This document shows, piece by piece, positions 9,813 to 18,589 of a stretch of DNA of 64,000 bases (position 1 is the first letter of the stretch; the number at the start of each line of letters is the position of its first letter). The notes beneath the pieces were generated by a model. The model worked only from the letters and a program-made list of their open reading frames with translations, was not told the origin of the DNA and did not search any database. Position numbers and translations under genes: made by a program. Source of the DNA: JAXGZG01 sp040771825 (GTDB lineage Bacteria; Bacillota; Sulfobacillia; Fermentithermobacillales; Fermentithermobacillaceae); the NCBI GenBank assembly GCA_040771825.1, contig JAXGZG010000001.1, positions 186,001 to 250,000 of the forward strand. Direction: 5' to 3'.

Positions 9813-12320
9813 ATGTGGGACATGCCGGGCAGCCCACGGGATGGCGCAACAATCCTGAGGACCCTCAGGGCAAACCTCATCCCGTGCCCAAGGGTTATTG
9901 TCCCGGGACTCAAGACGACCTTCCCTATCTGGTACTGCCCTCCTGATGGCCGTAGAAGTATAGTCGGTTCTTTGGAAGAGTGTTTCGGGCTGCTCCAGAC
10001 AGTTCCAGATAGCGCTGTGAGCCTAGAGGGGAATCTGCCGCCAGAAGAGTCAGATGCGTACCCTGCCGACCAGGGGTTCTTTCAGCAATTCCTGCCTGTG
10101 GAGTCTACTGTGGTTCTTGAGGCTCGGGATCTCCGCGGGCCGGACGTAGGGAACCAAGACCGCCAGATCCGTTGGGAGCTATCGTCCAGAGCGGGCTATT
10201 GTCTTGGAATGGACGAGGCTAGCGTCCTAATAGGTCTTGGGCCCGGAGGGCCCTGGGTGCTGGATGTCACTCCTATCTCTGTGTCTAGGGAGGGCTCGGG
10301 TGATCTTCTGGCCACAACCGAACCTCGCCAGTTCCTAGGCGCAGTAGGGGAGTATGTGAGAAATGACTTTCTAGGGCAAGACTCCCTGGTATCTCTGTGT
10401 AAGGTTTTCATCCCTCCCGGTTGGATGGGTTCTGGACGTCTGATGGACGAAGGGTGCCTCTCATCTCCTATGCCTTATCTGGACATGCCCCTGTCGACCC
10501 GGTTCCGCTTTTCCGGACTTCCAGACCGAGGATTCTTGAGGCTGCTTGACAGGTCTTTGGGTCTTTTGGGAATGCTCATTTCTCCCCCTGAAGAGGCCAG
10601 AGAGAGGCATTTGACCGAAGAAGGGGTGCTAGGCAGCATCTTTCGGCCAGAGCCTTGGGCCCCCGATTGTGTTTTCGAATACATGTCAGTTCCCAGTCTG
10701 CTTTGGGATCCGGTGGCGTTGGAAGGGCTTACGGTTGTTGCTAGGCTTGTTGCGTCCCACTTCCTTCATCTGGCAGAGAAGATCGGACCCGGACGCCTGA
10801 CTCCCCTGAATCTCAAGGGCAACTACCAATGGCAGAAAGCGTACTATGGCGCCTCCCGGCGTTTTTTCCAGGATGATTTGTCGCACCTAAAGGGGGCAAT
10901 GCTGCCTTTGGCCGCGACTCCCGGGGATATAGAACTTTTGGAGTACGTTTTTAGTAGGGCATCTACTCTTGGATGGGCGCCCCCGCTAGGTTTGGGTCAA
11001 CGAGATCCGCAGTCTGGCAGGGTGGATCCGACATCCGAGCCAGCCCCTGCTCCAGCCTTTGCTCCAATTTTCGTGCCGGCCTCTGTGCCAACAATCGTTC
11101 AGGCCCCGGCTCTCAATCCTACGCTCCAACATGCGCTCCCCTTAGGGCGGAGTCTGCCGGCTGAATCCCTACCCCTAGGCACGGGGCCCGCAGTGGGCAT
11201 CATGGTTGGGGAACCTCGCCAAAGCGCAAGGATACGCCATGGCAGATTTGGGGTGGAGACCGACAGGTTCAAACTACTCTGCCAGATGGGAAGGTCAATG
11301 GGACTTACGGTCTACGTGTTTTCCGCCGACGACTTCGGCACAGGGACATCTACATCTGGGGACCATCTAGATGCTTGGATCTATGCTGAGCGGCGGGGAT
11401 GGGTGAGAACTGAAGTGCCTCTACCCGACGTAGTCTATGACCGCTGCATTCCCCAGATTAGGGAAGATGGGTTTGCCTGGGATGCGGCGGAAGCGTTCCA
11501 TAGGGTGCACCCTGAGGTCAAGTTTGTGAACTCCATGGGCTTCACTCATTGCTGCCGCGACAAGCTAACCTTTCACCGGGTGCTATCTCAAGATGCGGAA
11601 TGCGCTTCTCACTTACCCAGAACCGAAGCCCTTCTCTGCATCGCCCAGGCGGTCAGGTTCGCGGCGGAACACAGGGTCACCTTCATCAAAGATCGTTACG
11701 GAACGGGCAGCAAGGGGCTAGTGAGGATGGAGAGAGGTTTGTGCCGGCCGGAACCCATCATAGATTGCTTACTAAGAGCCAACCCTGGTCGGGAGTATAT
11801 CCTGCAAGAAGGCTTGCCGCTTGTGCCCTCCTTGCCAGATACGCCATTGGCCGTTGCGCCCTCGCCATCTGCGTCCTCGTTACGAAACCTGGGCAGCACC
11901 TTCGAAGTTAGAGTTATTTACCAGAAAGGCGGGCTGGGCCGATGGCGCCGAACGGGCATGGTGTGCCGGGTCAACCCGGGCAGAGAGAGTTACATGGTTC
12001 CGGGTCAGGAGGTTCACCGCAGGGTAGATCATGTCTTGGCCCCCCTTTTCCCAGGCCGCCTTATGGCTGTCAAGGACAGGATTAGGGCCTTAGCAAGGCG
12101 AATACCTTATCTTTTGGAGGACGCATGGGGCGTGGGGGGAGAGATGTCTATCGACATTGGACTGGATCGAGACGGCAAGCCCTGGCTGATAGAGGTTAAC
12201 TCCAAACCCGCTAGCCTCTTTCGGGATATCGGAGCGTTTGCCTACCGCCGGTTATCTTTGCAGAGGGTGTTGAACTACTGCGTTTACCTTGGGCGGGGCG
12301 GACGGACGAAGGCTCCCTGA
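9813..12320 (+). CDS. YheC/YheD-like spore-coat ATP-grasp protein with large N-terminal domain
   Basis: An 835-residue protein in three parts. Residues about 460-835 match the YheC/YheD endospore coat-associated family: GIMVGEPR, then an arginine-rich start, VYVFSADDF, the PDVVYDRCIP motif, and an ATP-grasp fold (TFIKDRYGTGSKGLVRM, GGEMSIDIGLDRDGKPWLIEVNSKP). Residues about 404-449 are an Ala/Pro-rich linker (repeats of PAP and VPA). Residues 1-400 belong to no family I recognise; they include PCPRVIVPGLKTTFPIW and FEYMSVPSLLWDP. The whole is about twice the length of YheC or YheD. A second Pro/Ser-rich insertion sits inside the ATP-grasp domain (near bases 11815-11890). The family is tied to sporulation, but the ligation reaction is unknown. 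It is coupled to the GTPase gene. Confidence 0.8.
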   Translation: MWDMPGSPRDGATILRTLRANLIPCPRVIVPGLKTTFPIWYCPPDGRRSIVGSLEECFGLLQTVPDSAVSLEGNLPPEESDAYPADQGFFQQFLPVESTVVLEARDLRGPDVGNQDRQIRWELSSRAGYCLGMDEASVLIGLGPGGPWVLDVTPISVSREGSGDLLATTEPRQFLGAVGEYVRNDFLGQDSLVSLCKVFIPPGWMGSGRLMDEGCLSSPMPYLDMPLSTRFRFSGLPDRGFLRLLDRSLGLLGMLISPPEEARERHLTEEGVLGSIFRPEPWAPDCVFEYMSVPSLLWDPVALEGLTVVARLVASHFLHLAEKIGPGRLTPLNLKGNYQWQKAYYGASRRFFQDDLSHLKGAMLPLAATPGDIELLEYVFSRASTLGWAPPLGLGQRDPQSGRVDPTSEPAPAPAFAPIFVPASVPTIVQAPALNPTLQHALPLGRSLPAESLPLGTGPAVGIMVGEPRQSARIRHGRFGVETDRFKLLCQMGRSMGLTVYVFSADDFGTGTSTSGDHLDAWIYAERRGWVRTEVPLPDVVYDRCIPQIREDGFAWDAAEAFHRVHPEVKFVNSMGFTHCCRDKLTFHRVLSQDAECASHLPRTEALLCIAQAVRFAAEHRVTFIKDRYGTGSKGLVRMERGLCRPEPIIDCLLRANPGREYILQEGLPLVPSLPDTPLAVAPSPSASSLRNLGSTFEVRVIYQKGGLGRWRRTGMVCRVNPGRESYMVPGQEVHRRVDHVLAPLFPGRLMAVKDRIRALARRIPYLLEDAWGVGGEMSIDIGLDRDGKPWLIEVNSKPASLFRDIGAFAYRRLSLQRVLNYCVYLGRGGRTKAP

Positions 12321-12363
12321 CAACATTCTAGACAGCATCGGATTACGAAAGATTCTTGGAGGT

Positions 12364-12405
12364 ACCGGGCGCACTTTTGTAGAACTATATCTCGGAACGC
12401 CCGGT
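12364..12405. repeat. Inverted repeat between the ATP-grasp gene and tdh
   Basis: ACCGGGCG at 12364-12371 pairs with CGCCCGGT at 12398-12405, across a 26-base loop. It lies after the ATP-grasp stop and before tdh. No T-tract follows, so whether it is a terminator or an operator is unclear. Confidence 0.35.
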
Positions 12406-12535
12406 GTGATTCCACACCCCGTCTGACTGTGGTTCCACTTGACGGTGGTTCCGTCTTGCAGCGGTGGGCGCGCTTGGCGGCCCAATACCAAAATAGACCT
12501 AGACGCTGAAGTTGAGACCTACGGGAGGGGATCAA

Positions 12536-13576
12536 ATGAAAGCCGTGATGAAGAAAGACCCGGCTTACGGAGCGATTCTTGCGGATGTCCCCAAGCCTAG
12601 TCCCGGTCCAGGACAGGTGGTCGTCAAAGTTGAGGCTACCTCCATTTGCGGGACGGACCATCACATCTATATATGGAACCAGTGGGCTCAGAACCGGATT
12701 AAGCCACCACGGATTATGGGTCACGAACTGGCGGGAACGGTAGTGGAGTTGGGCCCGGGAGTCACGTCGGTGAAGCTTGGTGATTATGTGTCCGCCGAGA
12801 CCCACATAGTCTGCGGCCGTTGTGTCCAGTGCATGCTGGGAGAAAAGCACGTATGCCAGAACACGGCAATCCTAGGCGTTGACACCGATGGATGCTTTGC
12901 AGAGTACCTCGCCGTACCTCAAGAGAATATCTGGCACAATGACCCCGCAATTCCTTCGGACGTCGCTTCTATTCAGGAACCGTTGGGGAACGCCGTTCAC
13001 ACGGTTCTTTCGGGCGAGACCAGGGGAAAGACCTTTGCGCTGTTTGGATGCGGCCCTATAGGCCTCATGGCCATAGGCGTGGCAAAAGCTTGCGGGGCTT
13101 CTTTCGTTGCCGCAGCGGACATCAACGATTACCGCCTTGGCATTGTCCGGGAAATGGGGGCGGATCTGGTCATCAACTCCAGAAAGGATGACCCGGTTCC
13201 GGCTATTCTGGACGCCACCAAAGGGCTAGGAGTCGACGCCGTACTAGAGATGTCCGGGGCAGAGGTAGTTTTTGACCAGGCGTTCAAAGTCATTAGGGCG
13301 GGCGGCAGGATGGCTCTTCTGGGCCTTCCGGAAAAGCCCCTAGTGGTGAATTTCTCCGACAATATAGTCATGAGAGGAATCACGCTGCAGGGCATCACCG
13401 GCAGGCGCATCTGGGATACTTGGCTTACATCCAGGGAGCTTCTTAGAAGTGGCCGGCTTGACCTTTCGCCGGTCATCACTCACCGCTTAGACCTGGAGGA
13501 TTACCAGAAGGGTATGGATCTTATGACATCTGGGGATTGTGGAAAAGTCATTCTATATCCTGGAGGAGTCAAGTAA
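12536..13576 (+). CDS. tdh: L-threonine 3-dehydrogenase
   Basis: A zinc- and NAD-dependent medium-chain dehydrogenase of 346 residues that oxidises L-threonine to 2-amino-3-ketobutyrate. The catalytic zinc ligands fall as in the E. coli enzyme: Cys38 (ICGTDH), His63 and Glu64 (MGHELAG). The structural zinc is held by Cys93, Cys96, Cys99 and Cys107 in the CGRCVQC stretch. The NAD site reads FGCGPIGLMA. The ATG at 12536 follows GGGAGGGG, which decides it against a start 24 bases upstream. Its stop overlaps the start of kbl by one base (TAATG), so the product is passed directly to the ligase gene of the same operon. Confidence 0.96.
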   Translation: MKAVMKKDPAYGAILADVPKPSPGPGQVVVKVEATSICGTDHHIYIWNQWAQNRIKPPRIMGHELAGTVVELGPGVTSVKLGDYVSAETHIVCGRCVQCMLGEKHVCQNTAILGVDTDGCFAEYLAVPQENIWHNDPAIPSDVASIQEPLGNAVHTVLSGETRGKTFALFGCGPIGLMAIGVAKACGASFVAAADINDYRLGIVREMGADLVINSRKDDPVPAILDATKGLGVDAVLEMSGAEVVFDQAFKVIRAGGRMALLGLPEKPLVVNFSDNIVMRGITLQGITGRRIWDTWLTSRELLRSGRLDLSPVITHRLDLEDYQKGMDLMTSGDCGKVILYPGGVK

Positions 13577-14754
13577 TGTCAAAACTTGAGTTTCTGGCAG
13601 AGGAACTGAAATCCCTTCACGACCAGGGGCTTTTTAACCCCATCCGCACCATTGACGGGCCCCAGGGTGCATGGTTTATTGTGGACGGAACCAAGTACCT
13701 TAACATGTGTTCCAACAACTACCTTGGGTTCGCCGACATGCCCTCCATAAAGGAAGCGGCCAAGAAAGCCATCGACCGGTACGGCGTGGGCCCGGGAGCC
13801 GTCAGGTCGATTTCCGGCACTCAACGGATTCACCTGGAACTAGAGCGCAAGTTGGCTGAGTTCAAAGATGCTCCGGCCTGCATAGTTTTGCAGGCAGGCT
13901 TCACGGCAAATCTTACGGTTATTCCCAACGTGACAGGAGAAGGTGACGTGATCCTGTCCGACGAGCTCAACCATGCTAGCATCATCGATGGTTGCCGGCT
14001 CTCCAAGGCTAGGGTTGTGCGGTATGCTCACAACAACATAGAGGATCTCAAGGCCAAGATGGCCAGGGAGAAACCAAAGGCTCGCCGGATGTTGGTGATT
14101 ACCGACGGCGTGTTCAGTATGGATGGTGACATTGCGCCGCTGCCTGCCATTGTTGACGCAGCTGATGAGTATGGCGCCATGGTCATGGTGGATGACGCCC
14201 ACGGCGAAGGAGTCTTGGGCCGGAATGGACGGGGCATCGTCAACCATTTTGGCCTAGAAGGAAGAGTGGAGATCGAAGTCGGCACTCTTTCCAAGGCTTT
14301 CGGCGTAATGGGGGGCTACGTTACCGGACCCCAAGTGCTGATAGATTACATGAAACAGCGCGGGCGGCCTTTCCTCTTCAGCACCGGCTTGACCCCAGCC
14401 GATACCGCTTCGGCCATTGCCGCAGTTGACGTTCTTCTGGAAAGCGACGAGCTGGTTAGAAGGCTCTGGGATAATGCGGCGTACTTCCGCAAGGGGCTCA
14501 ATGAAGCCGGGTTTGACACAGGCAAGACGGAGACCCCGATTACCCCGGTTATGCTGGGCGACGAGAGGCTCGCGTCGGAGTTTTCCAAGGAACTTTACGA
14601 AAGGAAGATTTTTGCCTCGGCCATCAAGTTCCCTACTGTAGCAAAGGGCAAGGCGCGCATCCGGTGCATGTTGTCGGCTGCTCACCAGAAGTCGGACCTG
14701 GATTTTGCCATAAAGACATTTACCGAGGTAGGGAAGGCGTTAGGAGTCGTCTAG
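13576..14754 (+). CDS. kbl: 2-amino-3-ketobutyrate CoA ligase (glycine C-acetyltransferase)
   Basis: A PLP-dependent enzyme of the alpha-oxoamine synthase family, 392 residues. It cleaves 2-amino-3-ketobutyrate with CoA to glycine and acetyl-CoA, completing threonine breakdown begun by the preceding gene. It shows SNNYLGF near residue 47, the cofactor Asp-Ala-His triad DDAHG near residue 206, and the PLP lysine Lys240 in TLSKAFG. The ATG shares one base with the tdh stop codon, and GGAGG lies just upstream. Related enzymes (serine palmitoyltransferase, KAPA synthase) are less likely because of the tdh pairing. Confidence 0.95.
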   Translation: MSKLEFLAEELKSLHDQGLFNPIRTIDGPQGAWFIVDGTKYLNMCSNNYLGFADMPSIKEAAKKAIDRYGVGPGAVRSISGTQRIHLELERKLAEFKDAPACIVLQAGFTANLTVIPNVTGEGDVILSDELNHASIIDGCRLSKARVVRYAHNNIEDLKAKMAREKPKARRMLVITDGVFSMDGDIAPLPAIVDAADEYGAMVMVDDAHGEGVLGRNGRGIVNHFGLEGRVEIEVGTLSKAFGVMGGYVTGPQVLIDYMKQRGRPFLFSTGLTPADTASAIAAVDVLLESDELVRRLWDNAAYFRKGLNEAGFDTGKTETPITPVMLGDERLASEFSKELYERKIFASAIKFPTVAKGKARIRCMLSAAHQKSDLDFAIKTFTEVGKALGVV

Positions 14755-14798
14755 ACACCTCGGGCTCGAAAAATCAAAATAGATAAGGAACAAAAGAC

Positions 14799-16088
14799 GT
14801 GGCATATTCGCAAAAACCAAAGCTCTTCGGGTTCCAAAGAAACGCTAATCTGTACCTGGCCACCATATCCATGAGTTCCCTGGCGCAAGGCGCCTATGGG
14901 GTGATACAAGGTCTGTACATCTTGGCCATGGGCTTTGATGAGACAGTCCTTGGTACCATTCTCTCTGCAAGAATGATGGCGGCTGCAGTAGGCGCTATTC
15001 CGGCGGGGATGATTTCTGACCGTCTGGGACGAAAGCCCGTGTTGGTGGCCGCCGGTGTTTTGACCACTATCGGGTATCTGGGTATGGCCATATCATCTAC
15101 GCCCGGGATGATGATCGTATTTTCGTGTATTGTGGGCGTTGCTCAGGTGTGCCAGGCTACTTCAGGGGCTCCGCTTCTGGCCGAGTCTAGCACGGGTAAG
15201 GACAGGGCAAAGCTCTTTGGAGTCAACTTCTCCCTATCCATGTTCGTCAGCATGGTCGGAAGCATGCTTGGGGGATTCTTGCCCAAGCAGATGGCCGGCT
15301 GGGGCACGGTGCCTGCTTTCAAGTTCTCACTTGTGGCGTTTTCTTTGGTGACCCTCGTTGGCGTAATACCTGCGGCCCGCATTAGGGAAAGCAAGAGAGC
15401 GGGCGTAGGGGAGGTGGCTTTCAATGACAGCCAGGAGAGGAGAAAGGCCATACGCGCCGAGGTAAAGGCCGAGTTCTCATCTCTTATCGCTACCGCTCGG
15501 GAAAGAGATGTCCTGAACCTGCTTTCTTACAACTTGATCATAGGATTTGGGGCGGGACTCGTGATTCCGTTCTTCAACGTGTTTTTGTCTCAAAAGCTCC
15601 ACGTGGACACTGCCATGGTGGGTTTGATTCTGTCTCTGAGTCAGGGCGCTACTGCTCTCGCTGCCCTTTTGGCTCCCGTTTTGGCCAACCGCTATGGAAA
15701 GGTCGCTACGGTGGTGGGCACGCAGATAGCATCTGTTCCGTTTCTTCTTCTAATCGCCCTGCCGCCCAACGTCTATCTTGTCACTGTGGCGCTTTTCATG
15801 AGGTCGTCTCTTATGAATATGTCCAGCCCTGTAGCATCGAACTTCTCCATGGAGATTATCGATGCGTCTAGGCGGGGCAAAATGTCCAGCCTGATGAGGA
15901 TATCTGACAACGTGTCCAGGTCTTTTAGCGCCGCCGTGGCAGGCGTGATGATGTCTCGATTGGGGTATGAGGTTCCTTACTTCTTTACTGCGACTTTGTA
16001 TCTGATAGCAAGTTATGTCTACTGGAGGGCTTTCCGGACGGCAGAGCAGAGACAGAAGGGCCAGAGTTTCGGAAGCGTTGCCGGTTAA
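14799..16088 (+). CDS. MFS transporter
   Basis: A 429-residue inner-membrane carrier of the major facilitator superfamily with about twelve hydrophobic segments. The family signature between helices 2 and 3 is clear (GMISDRLGRKPVLVAAG), and a repeat of it follows in the second half (LANRYGKVATVVG). The central loop is charged (ESKRAGVGE through ERRKAIRAEVKAEF). The start is a GTG at 14799 with only a weak GGAAC site; this start is less sure than most here. It lies 44 bases after kbl on the same strand, so export or uptake of an amino acid or related product is possible, but the substrate cannot be named. Confidence 0.85.
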   Translation: MAYSQKPKLFGFQRNANLYLATISMSSLAQGAYGVIQGLYILAMGFDETVLGTILSARMMAAAVGAIPAGMISDRLGRKPVLVAAGVLTTIGYLGMAISSTPGMMIVFSCIVGVAQVCQATSGAPLLAESSTGKDRAKLFGVNFSLSMFVSMVGSMLGGFLPKQMAGWGTVPAFKFSLVAFSLVTLVGVIPAARIRESKRAGVGEVAFNDSQERRKAIRAEVKAEFSSLIATARERDVLNLLSYNLIIGFGAGLVIPFFNVFLSQKLHVDTAMVGLILSLSQGATALAALLAPVLANRYGKVATVVGTQIASVPFLLLIALPPNVYLVTVALFMRSSLMNMSSPVASNFSMEIIDASRRGKMSSLMRISDNVSRSFSAAVAGVMMSRLGYEVPYFFTATLYLIASYVYWRAFRTAEQRQKGQSFGSVAG

Positions 16089-16107
16089 CCGGTTGGTCGG
16101 ACAGAAT

Positions 16108-16246
16108 TTCCGCTAGTTGCTCCAGGGACCGGTAAAAATGTCTGGTGGTGAGGGCTGCTACCGGACAAAAACGCTCCCACTGGGCTAGGACCGGGAAAAT
16201 CTTCCGCTAGTTGCTCCAGGGACCGGTAAAAATGTCCGGTGGTGAG
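16108..16246. repeat. Two 45-base direct repeats
   Basis: A 45-base unit at 16108-16152 recurs at 16202-16246 with a single mismatch. Each begins TTCCGCTAGTTGCTCC and ends in one arm of a hairpin. The first hairpin (16140-16166) is imperfect, the second perfect. The 49 bases between copies also contain a partial GGACCGG repeat. Confidence 0.75.
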
Positions 16247-16260
16247 ACTCACCACCGGAC
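16234..16260 (-). terminator. Rho-independent terminator for the S9 peptidase gene
   Basis: GTCCGGTGGTGAG and its exact reverse complement are separated by one base. On the minus strand the hairpin is followed by ATTTTTACC, a T-tract, so it ends transcription of the peptidase gene just upstream. The older copy at 16140-16166 keeps the T-tract but has mismatches in the stem. Confidence 0.75.
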
Positions 16261-16278
16261 AATGACGTCTAGGGGTGC

Positions 16279-18366
16279 CTAGGCGTGACGGTCAAACCAT
16301 TCTACGATACGTTCCAGCCGTTCAACCCTGTTCCATGGCTTGCCTGATCGTGATAGCTCGTGATTCTCGTTGGCGAATTTCACGAACTCGACTTCCTTGC
16401 CTAAGCGTTTAAGAGCCACGTACCATTGTTCTGCTTGCTCCAAGGGGCAGCGGTAGTCCTGTTCGCTGTGGATGATGAGAAGAGGGGTCTTCACAAAAGG
16501 CGCGTAGCGGATAGGGGATTTGGCCATAATGAAATCCTCGTCGTCCCACAGGTCTCGCCCGCCCATGCCCCTTTTATTCCCGTACCATCCTATATCGCTG
16601 CACCCATATTTGGTGTACATGTTGCTGATGCTTCTTTGAGTTACGGCGGCTTTGAAACGGTCGGTGTGACCCACCACCCAGTTGGTCATGAATCCGCCGT
16701 AGCTCCCGCCAGTAACGTAAGTGCGATCTTTATCAACCCCAGGTACCTGGTCCATGTGGTCTTTCAGGGACATGACGTCTTGGTAGTCCATGCCGCCCCA
16801 GTCGCCTATGACCTTTACTGCGAAATCGGGCCCGTAGTTGGAACTGCCTCGGGGGTTGCAGTAAAATACGCCGTAGCCTCTGGAGGCTAGGAGCTGGAAC
16901 TCTAGGAAGAAAACCTCGCCGTAGGCCACGTGGGGTCCTCCGTGGATTTCCAAAACCGCAGGGAACTTCTTGCCCTCCTGGTAAGAGACGGGTTTGATCA
17001 TCCATCCGTCTAGTTTGAGTCCGTCTTTGGCTTCAAAGGTGAAAGGCTCGGGGGCTACCAAGGTAAGTCCCGACAGCAATTCATCGTTAACCGCAGTGAT
17101 CTTCTGCAAGGCGCATGTTGCGTTAGTGGGCATGCAGGTTCCGTCGTAGGATTTGACCGCGTACATGTCTCCCGGGTTCAGGGTCGTGCTGCCGTGGAAA
17201 GCGAAAAGGATTTCCCCCGACCCCAAATCTGCCATGGCCAAGGACACTACTACTGAAGGGAAGTGGCGGCAGGATTCGACGTTGCCGGGAAACGCACCGC
17301 CCACAAGTTCTACCTGGGGTCTATCAAGAGAAGTCCGGTAGATGCCCGAGAATCCCCTGTCTGACGCTATGAAGTACAGTTCTTTGCTGTCCTTAGTCCA
17401 GTAAGGGCCAGGGCCGCCGGCATCGAACCTGGCATCGTTCATGATCCCGCACCCGGCGCTGCGGTCGAAAGTTCCCCAAAGATGCTTGGCCTGACCACCA
17501 TTTGACGGGATAGCCATAACTTCCACATTGCTGATGCTGTTTTCGCCGCGCTCGTGGCCCATGACCGCTATCCACTTGCCGTCAGGGGAGTACACCGGGC
17601 TATGGACGGGCCCTTTCCCGAAAGTCAACCTTTCTGGGTCTCCGCCTTGGACGGAAACAGTCCAGAGGTCAGGCACCATCCGCAACTCTCGATCGGGTTC
17701 GCGGCACGAGATGAACGCCACTGTGCTGCCATTGGGCGAAAAGACGGGTTCAGAGTCGTCGAAGTCTCCAAAAGTGAGCTGCTTTGTGTCGCCTGTATGG
17801 ACATCCACCATGTAGACGTGGGACGGCCGCGGGTCGACTACTCCAGGCACACCATTGGCTTTGTACCTGAGTTTGGTTATTACCGTAACGTCGCCGTCAG
17901 TTCGAATCCCGTCCTCTGGAGAGGGTTCTTTGGGCCGAGGCTCCTTGGACACGTAGGCAATGTGGCGGTTATCAGGAGACCAAGCGATCTGGAAGACGCC
18001 GTCCTCCACCTCGGTTATTTTTCGGGCCTCGCCGCCTTTTTGTATATCCAGCATCCAAATCTGCGTCTTTCCCGATCTGTTCGAAAGAAATGCTAGGCGA
18101 GATCCATCGGGTGAGAACCTAGGAGATCGGTCATTGGCGCCGTCTCCACCGGAGCGCTTTCCGTAAGTTAGTCTTCTGGGCTGTTCAAAGGGCTCATCGC
18201 CATTCCTTCTGGATAAGTAGAGAGATGATTCGTAATGATTCTTCTTGGCGTTGACTACAGTTTCAACCCAGACAAGCTTGTCACCGCCAGGTGACAGCTG
18301 GGGTTCGCCTAAGAACTTGAGAGACCATAGGTCCCTGGCCGTCACCGGCCGCTTTGCCGTAGACAT
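16279..18366 (-). CDS. S9-family serine peptidase (acylaminoacyl-peptidase-like)
   Basis: A prolyl-oligopeptidase-family enzyme of 695 residues. The first two thirds form a TolB/WD-like beta-propeller with repeated motifs such as PRFSPDGSRLAFLS, QIAWSPDNRHIAYVS and PVYSPDGKWIAVMG. The C-terminal alpha/beta-hydrolase domain carries the triad Ser555 (GGSYGGF), Asp637 (HSEQDYRCP) and His669 (ANENHELS). Such enzymes trim peptides in the cytosol; no signal peptide is seen. The ATG at 18366 is placed six bases after AGGAGG; an ATG two codons earlier lies inside that spacing. It is transcribed alone, divergent from guaA and convergent with the MFS gene, and ends in the palindromic terminator. Confidence 0.92.
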   Translation of the reverse strand: MSTAKRPVTARDLWSLKFLGEPQLSPGGDKLVWVETVVNAKKNHYESSLYLSRRNGDEPFEQPRRLTYGKRSGGDGANDRSPRFSPDGSRLAFLSNRSGKTQIWMLDIQKGGEARKITEVEDGVFQIAWSPDNRHIAYVSKEPRPKEPSPEDGIRTDGDVTVITKLRYKANGVPGVVDPRPSHVYMVDVHTGDTKQLTFGDFDDSEPVFSPNGSTVAFISCREPDRELRMVPDLWTVSVQGGDPERLTFGKGPVHSPVYSPDGKWIAVMGHERGENSISNVEVMAIPSNGGQAKHLWGTFDRSAGCGIMNDARFDAGGPGPYWTKDSKELYFIASDRGFSGIYRTSLDRPQVELVGGAFPGNVESCRHFPSVVVSLAMADLGSGEILFAFHGSTTLNPGDMYAVKSYDGTCMPTNATCALQKITAVNDELLSGLTLVAPEPFTFEAKDGLKLDGWMIKPVSYQEGKKFPAVLEIHGGPHVAYGEVFFLEFQLLASRGYGVFYCNPRGSSNYGPDFAVKVIGDWGGMDYQDVMSLKDHMDQVPGVDKDRTYVTGGSYGGFMTNWVVGHTDRFKAAVTQRSISNMYTKYGCSDIGWYGNKRGMGGRDLWDDEDFIMAKSPIRYAPFVKTPLLIIHSEQDYRCPLEQAEQWYVALKRLGKEVEFVKFANENHELSRSGKPWNRVERLERIVEWFDRHA

Positions 18367-18493
18367 GGGCATCCTCCTCTCTTGACAAGTAGATTCACCA
18401 GATGGAACGGCTTTTCCTGTAGAGCGATTCTTACTTGTGCATCCTGAACGCAGGTGATACATTGTGGATGGGAATTATTACACGCAAACATAA

Positions 18494-18522
18494 TTGACAT
18501 AAGATTGTACACAACTTGAATG
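18494..18522 (+). promoter_or_regulatory. Possible promoter of the guaA-pur operon
   Basis: A perfect TTGACA (18494-18499) stands about 70 bases before the guaA gene. The hexamer at 17-base spacing (TGAATG) is a poor -10 box, so the assignment rests mainly on the -35. The near-palindrome TTGTACACAA lies in the spacer. No purine riboswitch is visible. Confidence 0.3.
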
Positions 18523-18589
18523 ATGTGTGGCAAATTCTCCAAGTAGCGTCTGCGCTGCCAAGTCTAGGCATGAAAGCGGGGGTCGGCAC

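Noticed and set aside
17890..17915. A GTTCGAATCC-like stretch that looks like a tRNA T-arm.
   Set aside because: It lies inside the S9 peptidase coding region, and no acceptor or anticodon stem surrounds it.
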